A DNA stretch of 64,000 bases from Dendrophyllia cribrosa (lineage: Eukaryota; Cnidaria; Anthozoa; Scleractinia; Dendrophylliidae): the NCBI GenBank assembly GCA_024195265.1, contig JAJLRJ010000009.1, forward strand, positions 11,698,791 through 11,762,790, given 5' to 3'. Position numbers and translations under genes: made by a program. The notes under the pieces are model-generated. The model saw nothing but the letters and a program-made list of their open reading frames with translations, was not told where the DNA came from and did no database searches. This document shows positions 53,233 to 63,835 of this stretch, in pieces (positions within the stretch are counted from its first letter, which is position 1; each line of letters starts with the position of its first letter).

Positions 53233-56200
53233 GAAGCAGTCTCCCTTAGATCCTCATATTGATTTTCGCTCCGGAAATAGATTTCGCTTATAATTTTTCT
53301 GTTAACTTCTATTGGTAAGTAAGTCACAAATATGAAATTAGATCGGAGAAATTCTGCTTTATAAAAATTTTCTGCCGTAAACTTTCCGCGCCCCCTACTG
53401 TCTTCGAAACTCAGTGATGAGATCGTGAATTTTGCAAAAACTACAGCTATTCGCTCTGGACAAAATAGTTCACTTGAAACCTTCAAATTTGCTAGCTATA
53501 AACAGTGACCCTTTATCTTAATAATCAGACGAATTGTAATCATAAACACTAATTAGTATAACAAAACCGAGGATACAAAGTTTATTCATTTTGGGCACTT
53601 ATCACAACATGCGATTTGACCCAAATTCAGAGTAAAAAATCTCAAAAGTGGTTCGTACTCACAGGCTTTCCTGTATATCAAGGGAAAGTTCCATCTATGG
53701 GCTACTAAAATCTGTTAAAACATTTGGCCGCCAGCCAGTTGTTGGTCCGCAAGTGAGTGCTGAACTTGTGTTACTCAGCTAAACACGGCCATATTTCCAT
53801 CGGACATTTGGTGAACGAATGCCAGTAATAAAACACGAAATACGTTTCTCTTCACCATATAGTTTATCCAGGCACGAAGATCAAAGTTTCTCAACCAATG
53901 TCATCTGAATGGAATCGCTGGATGCGTTTCATTAAAGCAGTCATACAGCAAGATATTTCTGTTGTCGGCGAAGGGAATTCGCAGTCCGCCATCGATGTTT
54001 TCCTAAACCGCTGGCCAGTTTTTTTGTCGGCTCACGAACCGTATGTTTAGGTTTTGCCGCAAGATCAGAACACTCGGCTCGGCGATCATGTTTTCCAGTT
54101 TTTAAATAAGTATCTATTTTTCTGTCTTTCGACTTAAAGATTGGCAGTTGTTTTTAACATTTCCATATTACATGTAAGGAACCAAGCTTGTTTTTTTACG
54201 CATGTCACAAAGATTATACGCATCGTACTAGATTGGATGTTGGACAGATAGTTTTTCGTAAACCTCGTCCACCTGCTGCAACCAATCTTCTTCGTGCACC
54301 ACGTCTTCCAAGTCATCTATAGTTGCTTGACGGGAAGATGACGAGTTAGTTTGCTTTCTCTTTAGCACGGAGAGTCTTGAAAAGTAGAATTGGACCTGCT
54401 TTCTTGACAGCCACTCATCTCTCGAGAACAATCGTTTGTTATCTTCTGTCCGGGTATTTCTCATGTCGATAGCAACTTGCTGAGGATCAGCTTTACATCC
54501 TGATTCTTCACCAGCATCAAATTGCTTTCAATTAATCCTTCACTTTAGAAGAGTACCTTGTTCCACCTTCTCTTGGCTTTTGGAGTGCCCAACCCATTAG
54601 AAGGGAAGAACTGGGAGAGGCCATTGAGGAAATGTCTGATTTCGGCCTAGGATGATTTTCGGGAACAAGAGTGGAAAACCTTGCCGCTCAGTCACGCCGT
54701 AACTTATCATAGACCGATTCTTGGCTTGTTTTGTTTTCATGTTGACCACAATCAAGATGACGTTGTAGGCAGTCAAAAGTTTCAAAGCTGAAGTTGCAGC
54801 CTTCCTGTGTGACCTCGTGTACTACATCTTGTTTTCTCCGTTCCTTTGTTGTTTTTTCGAAACACTTTACTAACTAAAGAATCAGACCCCTACCAACATT
54901 TATCTCTTTAATCCATTGCGTTACGTGACATTCTCAAATATTGTTGGAATAGAAGATGGTTAACACGAACAATTTTGTGCGGCCCGATTTTATTCAAAAT
55001 TATATATTTTTTCTTTACGTTTTAAAAGCCTCTTTTAGAAACTGTAAAACAGGAAACTTTGCACAACTGAAAAAAAAAATTCTTTCGCGACCCAACTTGT
55101 ACAGGTGTAATAAACATCATCTGTATCTTTTGTGCCATCTGCCAGTTCACGGGATTCTTACAGTGCAAGGAAATTTTCCTTCCTTCGTGATTAGGATACT
55201 GACCTGTATTCAGAGGTCGCCAATATTGCCCTAGATTGTGACGGTGCTTCGTACAGATTGTTAACTTCTCTATGTCCAGTCCAATGCAAGATTAAACTTT
55301 CCCGCCCTAGCTAGTATCAATTCGTATTCCGTCACTTTCGCGCGCGAAAGGTGACAACTCTTTAAATGATTTGTTACATTGGAAATACCCACTGAATAAG
55401 GGGAACCATTTCTTCTTTTCCTCGCGATTCCCCGCATGTTATTTTCCTACTCGTAAAAAATGAACATACAATCGGCCTATTCGGTGTGCTCACCATGGTT
55501 ATTGTTTGTTTATTGTAGGTATGCTCCGTTGCGCTGTATGTGGTCAGCGGCCTAACAAAAATATCTGCCGATTTCTATAAAGGATGATAACTTGCTTGTT
55601 GCGTCAAAATGCGGGACAAATTGTGCTAATTTACCGTCAATTGAACAAATTCTAGCCATATTGGTTGTTTCTTGACCTACCAATGGTCATACAAGAAAAG
55701 ATATCTTGGCTTTGTTACAGACTTTAGGACGCAACAAAAACGAAGGAAATTTTGAATGGAAATGTTGAAATCAATCTACAATCATTTTGAAATTTCTTTT
55801 AAGTCGAAAGACAGAAAATACAACTTATAGAAAAACTGGAAAACAGGATCGCCGAGTGTTCTGATCTTGCGGCAAAACCTAAACATATGGTTCGTGAGCC
55901 GACAAAAATACTGGCCAGCGGTTTAGGAAAACATGGCGGACTGCGAATTCATTCATCGCCGGGAACAGAAATATCTTGCTGTATGACTGCTTTAATGAAA
56001 CGCATCCAGCGATTCCATTCAGATGACATTGGTTGAGAAACTTTGATCTTCGTGCCTGGATAAACTATATGGTGAAGAGAAACGTATTTCGTGTTTTATT
56101 AGTGGCATTCGTTCACCAAATGTCCGATGGAAATATGGCGGTGTTTAGCTGAGTAACACAAGTTCAGCACTCACTTGCGGACCAACAACTGGCTGACGGC

Positions 56201-56694
56201 CAAATGTTTTAACAGATTTTAGTAGCCCATAGATGGAACTTTCCCTTGATATACAGGAAAGCCTGTGAGTACGAACCACTTTTGAGATTTTTTACTCTGA
56301 ATTTGGGTCAAATCGCATGTTGTGATAAGTGCCCAAAATGAATAAACTTTGTATCCTCGGTTTTGTTATACTAATTAGTGTTTATGATTACAATTCGTCT
56401 GATTATTAAGATAAAGGGTCACTGTTTATAGCTAGCGAATTTGAAGGTTTCAAGTGAACTATTTTGTCCAGAGCGAATAGCTGTAGTTTTGGCAAAATTC
56501 ACGATCTCATCACTGAATTTCGAAGACAGTAGGGGGCGAGGAAAGTTTACGGCAGAAAATTTTTATAAAGCAGACTTTCTCCGATCTAATTTCATATTTG
56601 TGACTTACTTGCTAATAGAAGTTAACAGAAAAATTCTAAGCGAAATCTATTTCCGGAGCGAAAATCAATATGAGGATCTAAGGGAGACTGCGTC
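53233..56694. mobile_element. TIR element, unit 3
   Basis: Same structure; arms 53233-54137 and 55799-56694. It carries private changes at 55452 (C), 56138 (G) and 56612 (T). Its right end retains the TTAA. Confidence 0.85.
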
Positions 56695-56872
56695 TTAAAT
56701 TTCAAACATAAGAGCCTATACAGTTACCTTTTATACTACAAACGTACAACACAAATTTAAAAGACCAATATTTTAGCTTCAGTAAACCCAACGTACTTTG
56801 TCTAGACATAAGCTTTCAACAAGACTTACCATATTTAGACTATTTACAGTTAAAAATTCATATACATTAGCT

Positions 56873-57801
56873 CTATGAACAGCTAAGTTGTCTGATTGTG
56901 TCCTTCACTGCTTGCCTCACTTCACCGATCTTCCAGCAATAAAGCAACGGGTTTAATGATGAGTTTAAATAAACTAAAGTAGACGTATATTGCCAAGTAA
57001 GGTAAACGGATGAAGATAACCCTGTTTGAGGCGTCAAAGTTACTGCTATACCATACGGCAGATAACAAACTACTAATGTAACCTGCACCCACAGTGCACT
57101 GGACACCGCCTTTCGGTATCGAGCTATGTTCAGTGGAATTGCTTGGCTCGGTTGCCCTTCGGAAACGTGGTTTTGTACTTGAGCTTGGTTGTGGCGCAAA
57201 GTGAGAAAAATTTTTGTGTAAGAAAAAACTGGGGTGACTAAACACAGTACTAAAATTATCGTTTCACACCATGAAGATATGACGGGATTCCAAAAGTACA
57301 CCATTGTGGTTACAATAGACATAACCCAAAATACGGCTACAATGAGATATGTTCTCTCCAAAGTCACAACTTGTCTGTATCTGAGCCCGAGCAACAGGGC
57401 GAGAAGTCTGTCCACGCTTATTGCAGTCAGTGTCAACAAAGACACTGAACACAAAATATAGCTGATAAAATTTGTCTCAAATGCGTAGCGACAAATATTC
57501 CATTGTTTGTTCATCACAGCTATAAAGCTAGTAACATCAAGAGGCTCTACAATGATACTAACACAGAGATCAGTTATCGCTAGGGTACGATACAGGAGTT
57601 TGGACGGCGGATGAAGCGAAGACTCTTTGTGAAGTGCAACTAGAATCAGACTGTTCCCCAGAAATGCAGTAATGGAAAGAAAAATGTTCAGCACTGATAG
57701 AAATATTAGATATTATATATTTCTCCAGTTAATTCTGCCCGGCACAACGATTCTGTCAATGTCTTCTGGTTTTCGTTTCCAGTAAAGTTTTTTACCTCCA
57801 T
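56873..57801 (-). CDS. Class A (rhodopsin-like) GPCR, one frame break near N terminus
   Basis: A seven-transmembrane receptor of the plasma membrane, intronless. The long frame (57694-56873, 273 codons) has TM1 with GNSLILVAL, TM2 with LAITD (about 38-42), Cys68 before TM3, DRL at 95-97 in place of DRY, CYLP at about 210 in place of CWxP, and NPLLY (about 248) in TM7. The frame opens at GTG. An ATG at 57801 begins MEVKNFTGNENQKTLTESLC with an N-glycosylation site (NFT) and joins the main frame only across a one-base deficit in the TA-rich stretch near 57715. The receptor type is one of the large amine/adenosine/melanocortin-like sets of corals; the ligand is unknown. Confidence 0.85.
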
Positions 57802-58172
57802 TTTGCTGCAGTGCGAGTACGTTCAAGTGGGCGCTTTAATTAGTTATATCGCCTCTCATCATAAAAACGAACATGTGTCAACCTCCCAATCTTGTCAGCC
57901 AATAGAAGATGGTTATTAATTTTCTTTGTGAATATTTATAACCAGCAGCTTGTTTAGTAACGGCAAAAAAATGTGCCGAGTTTTTTTTATTTGTCAGAAA
58001 CTGCACTAGACAGAAAACAATGACAGTATTGGAGGAGGAAGAAATACTTTAGGTCATAGTGCAAGTGTGAATACATTCTAAAACACAAGTTTGATAAACT
58101 CTTAAACAATATTCACTGCTTATCGTATCCTCAGCTCTACCAAGCTGGCTGTTGCTTTGTGTTGGTGACGTA
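57802..58172. other. GPCR upstream region
   Basis: AT-rich sequence upstream of the receptor ATG. No TATA box or initiator can be assigned with confidence. Confidence 0.4.
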
Positions 58173-58520
58173 TTACGTCGTGTCATAATAACCTATCAGG
58201 AATTCTAATAACACATCTTTTAGATCTGTCAGCTGGTTTTGTGTTTTATTGTTTTCGTTGCTTGTAAAAATTTTCATCGCCGCAGTTTTCGCTGCTTTAC
58301 GAGTCATGTTATCGCTCAATCGTCGGTGGTCGGGAGTGTTTTCATTTTCGCGTATTCTAGCACATAAGTTACAAAGTTCATAGAGATTGAATATTGGGAC
58401 TTTGGCTAAAACTGAGAGTATTTTGGGCTTACGGATTATAAATCGAGTGTTTATTAAAATGCACAAGAAATTAAATTGATTATAATAAGTCTTCTCATAC
58501 TTTAGTTCAGCAGCTGTCAT
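58173..58520 (-). CDS. Hypothetical 115-codon ORF upstream of the GPCR
   Basis: Starts with ATG (MTAAELKYEKTYYNQFNFLC) and is open to 58173. There are no recognisable domains, signal peptide or membrane segment. It may be part of a 5' exon, a repeat-derived frame or chance. It is on the same strand as the receptor, about 370 bp upstream. Confidence 0.2.
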   Translation of the reverse strand: MTAAELKYEKTYYNQFNFLCILINTRFIIRKPKILSVLAKVPIFNLYELCNLCARIRENENTPDHRRLSDNMTRKAAKTAAMKIFTSNENNKTQNQLTDLKDVLLEFLIGYYDTT

Positions 58521-58661
58521 AGCTTAATTGTCAGTGAAATGATGCATTTACCTGCTACCACACAGGAGGAATTAAAAAGTGATGGCTTTTCGAAATTTTA
58601 ATTATTCTTTGAATTTAATTGGAACCTAAATAAGAACTGCTGAATAAACAAATAACACAAT

Positions 58662-58880
58662 TTTCATTGATGTATTTTGTCCACACCACGCGACTGCATG
58701 CTTTCAAAATTAATGTTTTCCGTTATTTGTATTTAATATTCGAAATAAAGCGGAATAGGAAATGAAAAAGTGGAAATTCCCTCTTTCTGTTTGAAATGTG
58801 TTTTTCGGAGTTTTTCATCCTTTTCAGCTTTCTTGCGACTTTTCTCCTATGATTGAATGTGAAAGATAAAATCCGACTGC
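58662..58880. repeat. Diverged duplicate of 45943-46180
   Basis: Partner of the segment left of the 3462-bp array, in the same orientation. The array plus the receptor lie between the two copies. Confidence 0.45.
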
Positions 58881-58984
58881 CTCCATCCTTCCCCAAGCTG
58901 TGCCATATTTTCATAAAACCCAAGGACCGCCCTAAACCATGAGATAAGGGGAATTGTGCACAAGGTGAAGAGTAAAAAAAGAGA

Positions 58985-59090
58985 CTTACATAGCGCACAT
59001 ATCACATGTCTCATGGCGCTTTACATACACTTATGAGAATGAGATCGGACGTCAGCTTATGAAGGCGCCTTAGGCAGCCGCTATCACACA
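58985..59090 (-). mobile_element. SINE tail, second copy
   Basis: CTTACATAGCGCACATATCA, CTCATGGCGCTTTACATACA and GAAGGCGCCTTAGGCAGCCG match 18750-18848 closely. The tRNA-like head is not present here. Confidence 0.65.
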
Positions 59091-59725
59091 AACACAAACT
59101 GTGTGACCGTTCGTATTTTTAAATTTAGAGGAAATGTATGGGGAATATCGAAAAGGTTCACTTATCGTAATATTCTGTGATGAATATTCATATATAAGAT
59201 CAAAATAAACGTATTTTTACCTGAAATGTTGTGTGTTGTCGTTCTTGTAACTAAAAACGGCGAATTTTTTATGCGATTTGAAGGGTTTTGCATCGGACGT
59301 TTACCTGAGCGTACAGTAGAGAGACAAGGGAGGAAAGTTGGATTTTGGAACGGTCCAGCGCCGAGACGATTTTCACCAAGAAATTCCTTTCGCACAACTT
59401 TCAAACCGCGCACTAGGCAAGCTGAAATCCAGAGGTTTCTTCTCGTACCATTACATTTAAAATCCATCCAAAACTCGAAGCGCTAGACCCAAAATAATAT
59501 CGAGAAATCCAACATTCGAAACTCGAAAGAGCCGCGGCTGGTAAAATGTGTGCAGGCCTCCAACAGTCACGCCGTTTGCTCCTTTCTGATTGGATGATAA
59601 CAAATTAATAATGCCCTTTCATAAATTCGTCCCGTGGTAGGGGAAGCAGGGGCAAATAAACAGTAACGAACTTTCTTCTAACCAGCCCGGGGTGAAGCGA
59701 ATGGCGTCTTGCTGGGCTCATTCCA
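59091..59725. other. Intergenic DNA with overlapping ORFs
   Basis: ORFs at 59162-59467 (minus) and 59226-59486 (plus) overlap and show no domain. I see no splice evidence that would select one. Confidence 0.4.
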
Positions 59726-59797
59726 TCACGCGTTGGGATTCGAACCCGCGACCTCCCTCTTTGCAGACTGGCGCTCTATCGACTGAGCTAAGAGGGC
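59726..59797 (-). tRNA. tRNA-like sequence, probably a pseudogene or SINE head
   Basis: On the minus strand GCCCTCT, TAGCTCAGTCGATAGAGC (D arm with A-box) and GGTTCGAATCCC (T arm with B-box) are present. The anticodon loop would be TCTGCAA. The anticodon stem does not pair, the T stem is incomplete and the 3' acceptor strand does not match GCCCTCT. It is thus not a functional tRNA but a tRNA-derived sequence able to recruit RNA polymerase III factors. Confidence 0.55.
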
Positions 59798-59799
59798 GG

Positions 59800-60383
59800 C
59801 GGTAACGACTATCCTTTACTGAAATCGGAAAAGCATGCGCTCCTGGAACTCGCACGTAGAAGAAAACGATCCTGGCTGGCGAGCAACACCCTAAGTAACA
59901 CCCTGAATCCACTTATCACGATTTACATCTAAGAATACTACAGGATTTTTCTCGAGTCTTAGCTCTTCGTCGCAGTAACCAGGCCGGAATGAAGGGAAAG
60001 CGCTTACACGGCCTTAATTTAAAAAAATGCCCACATCAACAAACATACCACTTGTGTTAAGGGGGCGAGCGGAAACGTTTGTGGATCGGCGCAACCACCG
60101 AACATTAATGAAAAATATTTTGTTACGTTGGATACAATTTGTTTTAACACGAATTCTTTTTTTTTATTTTTAATTCTTTGTAGAATAGCCTTTTTTAGGG
60201 GGTAATGGAGGAGCCTGTACACAGGCTATTTTCTTTACATAAAAAAAGCTAACACAGTAGGTAAACGTATTGTCTGTCAGCCTAATTGTTAGTATGTATA
60301 TTAAATAAGGAATATTAATAAGTGGTATTTTACCAAACCAAGTGCAAGAACGTGACTTATTTGTCAGTCATGGGCTGTCAGTC
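59800..60383. other. Spacer before the 30-bp repeat region
   Basis: No gene recognised. A 204-nt minus ORF at 60019 has no features. Confidence 0.4.
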
Positions 60384-60436
60384 ATCTAATTTCATAGATT
60401 GCGCGCCACTTTTTTTTCCCCGGCTGCAAGCATTAA

Positions 60437-60649
60437 ATGTATGTCGCCCTATCATCCAAACGCTTTTCCATTGATCAAAATATCTTACCTCAGATCACAC
60501 GTGAAAGGATTGATCTTTTGGAAGGTGATCCTCTGACGGGTTATCTTTTGTTGGGTGGTCCTCTAACGGGTGATCTTTTGGCGGGTAATACTCTGACGGG
60601 TCATCTTTCGGCGGGTCATCCTCAGATCCGCCAAAGGCCACGGGTCTGA
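60437..60649 (+). CDS. Array ORF 1, closed, 70 codons
   Basis: MYVALSSKRFSIDQNILPQI, then TRERIDLLEG, a few GDLLAGDPLT-like repeats and the end RQRPRV. A CTCCCCGGCTGCAAG-type sequence just before the ATG looks like a splice acceptor in each unit (here CCCCGGCTGCAAG). Whether it is translated is unknown. The repeated N- and C-terminal peptides flanking a variable decapeptide array are what is seen. Confidence 0.35.
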   Translation: MYVALSSKRFSIDQNILPQITRERIDLLEGDPLTGYLLLGGPLTGDLLAGNTLTGHLSAGHPQIRQRPRV

Positions 60650-60852
60650 CGTTCATTAGCCTACGTGTAGGTACTCCATGTAAGCTTTTGACACACTGTA
60701 TTCAAATTTTACACAATACATGGCAAGGCTTGAGTAATTACTGAGTCGTTACTTCAAGTGTAATTTAGACGTACAGTCGTGTATGTTATCTAGATCTATC
60801 TAATTTCATAGATTGCGCGCCACTTTATTTCTCCCCGGCTGCAAGCACATAA

Positions 60853-61500
60853 TGTATGTCGCCCTATCATCCAAACGCTTTTGCATTGATCAAAATATCT
60901 TACTCATATCGGACGTGAAAGGAGTGATCTTTCGGCGGGTGATCCTCTGACGGGTGATCTTTTGGCGGGTGGTCCTCTGACCGGTGATCTTTTGGCGGGT
61001 GATCCTCTGACGGGTGATCTTTTGGCGGGTGGTCCTCTGATGGGTAATCTTTTGGCGGGTTATCCTCGACGGTTGATCTTTTGGCGTGTGATCCTCTGAC
61101 GGGTGATCTTCTAAGGGGTGATTCTCTGACGGGTGATCTTTTGGCGGGTGCTCTTTTGGCGGGTGATTCTATGACGGGTGATCTTTTGGTAGCTGATCTT
61201 CTGACGGGTGATCTTTTAGCGGATGGTCCTCTAACGGGTGTTCTATAGGCGGGTGACCTTCTCACGGGTGGTCTTTTGGCGGGTGATCCTCTGACGGGTG
61301 TTCTTCTAAGGGGTGATGTTTCGACGTGTGATCCTCTGACGGGTGATCTTTTAGTGGGCGGTCCTCTGACTTGTGAACTTTTTTCGGGTGATGCTCTGAC
61401 GGGCGGTCTTTTGGTGGGTGGTCCTCCGACGGGTGATCTTTTGGCGGGTGACACTATGACGGGTGATCTTTTAGCGGGTGTACTTCTAAGGGGCAAGGCG
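60853..61500 (+). pseudogene. Array unit 2, frame lost after 16 codons
   Basis: Same start (MYVALSSKRFCIDQNIL), but CTTACTCATATCGGACG replaces the CTTACCTCAGATCACACG of the other units and shifts the frame before the decapeptide array. The array (60928-61495) is open instead on the minus strand (60900-61496) as KRSPVRGSPA-type repeats. Confidence 0.5.
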
Positions 61501-61621
61501 TGAGTAATTACTGAGTCGTTAATTTACGTGTAATTTAGTCGTACAGTCGTGTATAGTATCTAGATCTATCTAATTTCATAGATTGCGCGCCACTTTATTT
61601 CTCCCCGGCTGCAAGAACTAA

Positions 61622-61804
61622 ATGTATGTCGCCCTATTATCCAAACGCTTTTGCATTGATGAAAATATCTTACCTCAGATCACACGTGAAAGGAATGATC
61701 TTTTGGCGGGTGATCCTCTGACGGGTTACCGTTTGGCGGGTGATGCTCTGACGGGTGATCTTTCGGCGGGTGATCCTCTGACCCGCCAAAGCCCGCGGGT
61801 CTGA
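61622..61804 (+). CDS. Array ORF 3, closed, 60 codons
   Basis: Same N-terminal block (MYVALLSKRFCIDENILPQI), three decapeptide-like repeats, then DPLTRQSPRV and stop. Shortest closed unit. Confidence 0.35.
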   Translation: MYVALLSKRFCIDENILPQITRERNDLLAGDPLTGYRLAGDALTGDLSAGDPLTRQSPRV

Positions 61805-62005
61805 CGTTCATTAGCCTACGTGTAGGTACTCCATGTAAGCTTTTGACACACTGTATTCAAATTTAACACAATACATGGCAAGACTTGAGTAATTACTGAG
61901 TCGTTAATTTAAGTGTAATTTAGTCGTACAGTGGTGTATAGTATCTAGATCTATCTAATTTCATAGATTGCGCGCCACTTTTTTTCCCCCGGCTGCAAGC
62001 ATTAA

Positions 62006-63035
62006 ATGTATGTCGCCCTATCATCCAAACGCTTTTGCATTGATCAAAATATCTTACCTCAGATCACACGTGAAAGGATTGATCTTTTGGAAGGTGATCC
62101 TCTGACCGGTGATCTTTTGATGGGTGGTCCTCTGACGGGTGATCTTTTGGCGGGTGATCCTCTGACGGGTGATCTTTTGGCGGGTGATCCTCTGACGGGT
62201 TATCTTTTAGGGGGTGGTCTTCTGACGGGTGATCTTTTGACGGGTGATCCTCTGACGAGTGATCTTTTGGCGGGTGATCCTCTGACGGGTGATATTTTGG
62301 CGGGTGCTCTTTTGGCGGGTGATTCTATGACGGGTGATCTTCTGGTGGCTGATCTTCTGATGTGTGATCTTTTAGCGGATGATCCTCTGACGGGTGATCT
62401 TTTGGCGGGTTTTCCTCTGACGGGTGATCTTTTGGCGGGCCGTGTTCCTCTGACAGGTGATATTTTGGCGGGTGATCCTCTGACGGTTGTTCTTCTAAAG
62501 GGTGATCCTCTGACGGGTGATCTTTTGACGGTTTTTTCTCTGATGGGTGATCTCTTGGCTGGTAATCCTCTGACGGGTGATCTTTTGGTCGGTGATCCTC
62601 TGACGGTTGATCTTTTGGCGGGTGATCTTCCGACGGGTGATCTTTGGGCGGGTGATCTTCTAAGGGGTGGTCCTCTGACAAGTGATCTTTTTGGCGGGTG
62701 ATCCTCTGACAGGTGATCTTTTGGCGGGTGATCCTCTGAGGGTTGATCTTCTAAGGGGTGATCCTCTGACGGGTGATCTTTTGACGGGTTTTTCTCTGAT
62801 GGGTGATCTTTTGGCGGGTAATCCTCTGACGGTTGATCTTTTGGCGTGTGATCCTCTGACGGGTGATCTTCTAAGGGGTAATGTTTTTGTGGGCGGTCGT
62901 CCTCTGACGGGTAATAATTTGGCCGGTGATCCTATGACGGGTGATCCTCTCACTGGTGAACTTTTGGCGGGATTAACTCTGACCGGTGATCTTTCCGGGG
63001 GTGATCCTCTGACCCGCCAAAGGCCGCTAGTCTGA
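62006..63035 (+). CDS. Array ORF 4, long decapeptide repeat, one frame break
   Basis: Starts MYVALSSKRFCIDQNILPQI and runs through about 20 decapeptides of type GDLLAGDPLT to 62701. At about 62690 five T occur where other repeats have four (GATCTTTTTGG). The next frame (62682-63035) continues the same repeat to DPLTRQRPLV and stop. Without the extra T one frame of about 340 codons would span the unit. Minus-strand frames of DHPPKDHPSE and KRSPVRGSPA type overlap it. Confidence 0.4.
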
Positions 63036-63237
63036 CGTTCATTAGCCTACGTGTAGGTACTCCATTAAAGCTTTTGACCCACTGTATTCAAACTTAACAC
63101 AATACATGGCAAGGCTTGAGTAATTACTGTGTCGTTAATATAAGTGTAATTTAGTCGTACGGTCGTGTATAGTATCTAGATCTATCTAATTTCAAAGATT
63201 GCGCGCCACTTTATTTCTCCCCGGCTGCAAGAACTAA

Positions 63238-63835
63238 ATGTATGTCGCCCTATTATCCAAACGCTTTTGCATTGATGAAAATATCTTACCTCAGATCACA
63301 AGTGAAAGGAGTCATCTTTTGGCGGGTGATCCTATGACGGGTGATCTTTTGGCGGGTGATCCTCTAACTGCTGATCTTCTAAGGGGTAAAATTTTGGTGG
63401 GTGGTCGTCCTCTCACGGGTGATCTTTTGGCGGGTGATCCTCTGACGGGTTTTTCTCTGACGGGTGATGTTTTGGTGGGTTATCCTCTGAAGGGTAATCT
63501 TTAGGTGGGTGGTCCTCTGACTGGTGATCCTCCGACGGGTGATCCTCTGGCGGGTGATCCTCTGACGGGTGATCTTTTAGCGGGTGATCCTTTGACGGGT
63601 TATCTTTTCGTGTGATCCTCTGATGGGTAATCGTTTGGTGGGTGCTCCTCTCACGGTTTATCTTTTGGCGGGTGATCTTGTGACGGGTGATCCTATGACC
63701 GGTGTTCTTTTCTTGGCTGATCCTCTGACGGGTGATCTTTTGGTGGGCGGTCCTCTGACTGGTGATCTTTTTTCGCGTGATCCTCTGACGGGCGGTCTGT
63801 CATGTAAGCTTTTGACACACTGTATTCAAATTTAA
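63238..63835 (+). CDS. Array ORF 5, broken and lacking the usual end
   Basis: MYVALLSKRFCIDENILPQI followed by decapeptides up to a TAG at 63504, where AATCTTTAGG has three T instead of four. The repeat continues in other frames to about 63800. It then joins CATGTAAGCTTTTGACACAC directly, without the usual RQRPRV terminus. Confidence 0.35.

Larger units (their letters stand above)
46305..56694. repeat. Trimeric tandem array of a 3462-bp TIR element
   Basis: Three head-to-tail units (46305-49766, 49769-53230, 53233-56694) are joined by AA. The outer ends are flanked by TTAA at 46301-46304 and 56695-56698. Each unit starts GAAGCAGTCTCCC and ends GGGAGACTGCGTC. Between units I found only a handful of differences (for example positions 48045, 55452, 56138, 56612), whereas the two arms within a unit differ much more. 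Amplification was therefore recent relative to the age of the element, or it reflects assembly. Confidence 0.95.

Noticed and set aside
59726..59797. Functional tRNA gene
   Set aside because: A- and B-box motifs are present, but the anticodon and acceptor stems do not pair.
60525..63800. GDLLAGDPLT repeats as a pentapeptide-repeat (quadrilateral helix) protein
   Set aside because: The five-residue period and D-L pattern are suggestive, but G replaces the usual small A/C/S/T position and P replaces the central L in half the units. Not sufficient for the call.
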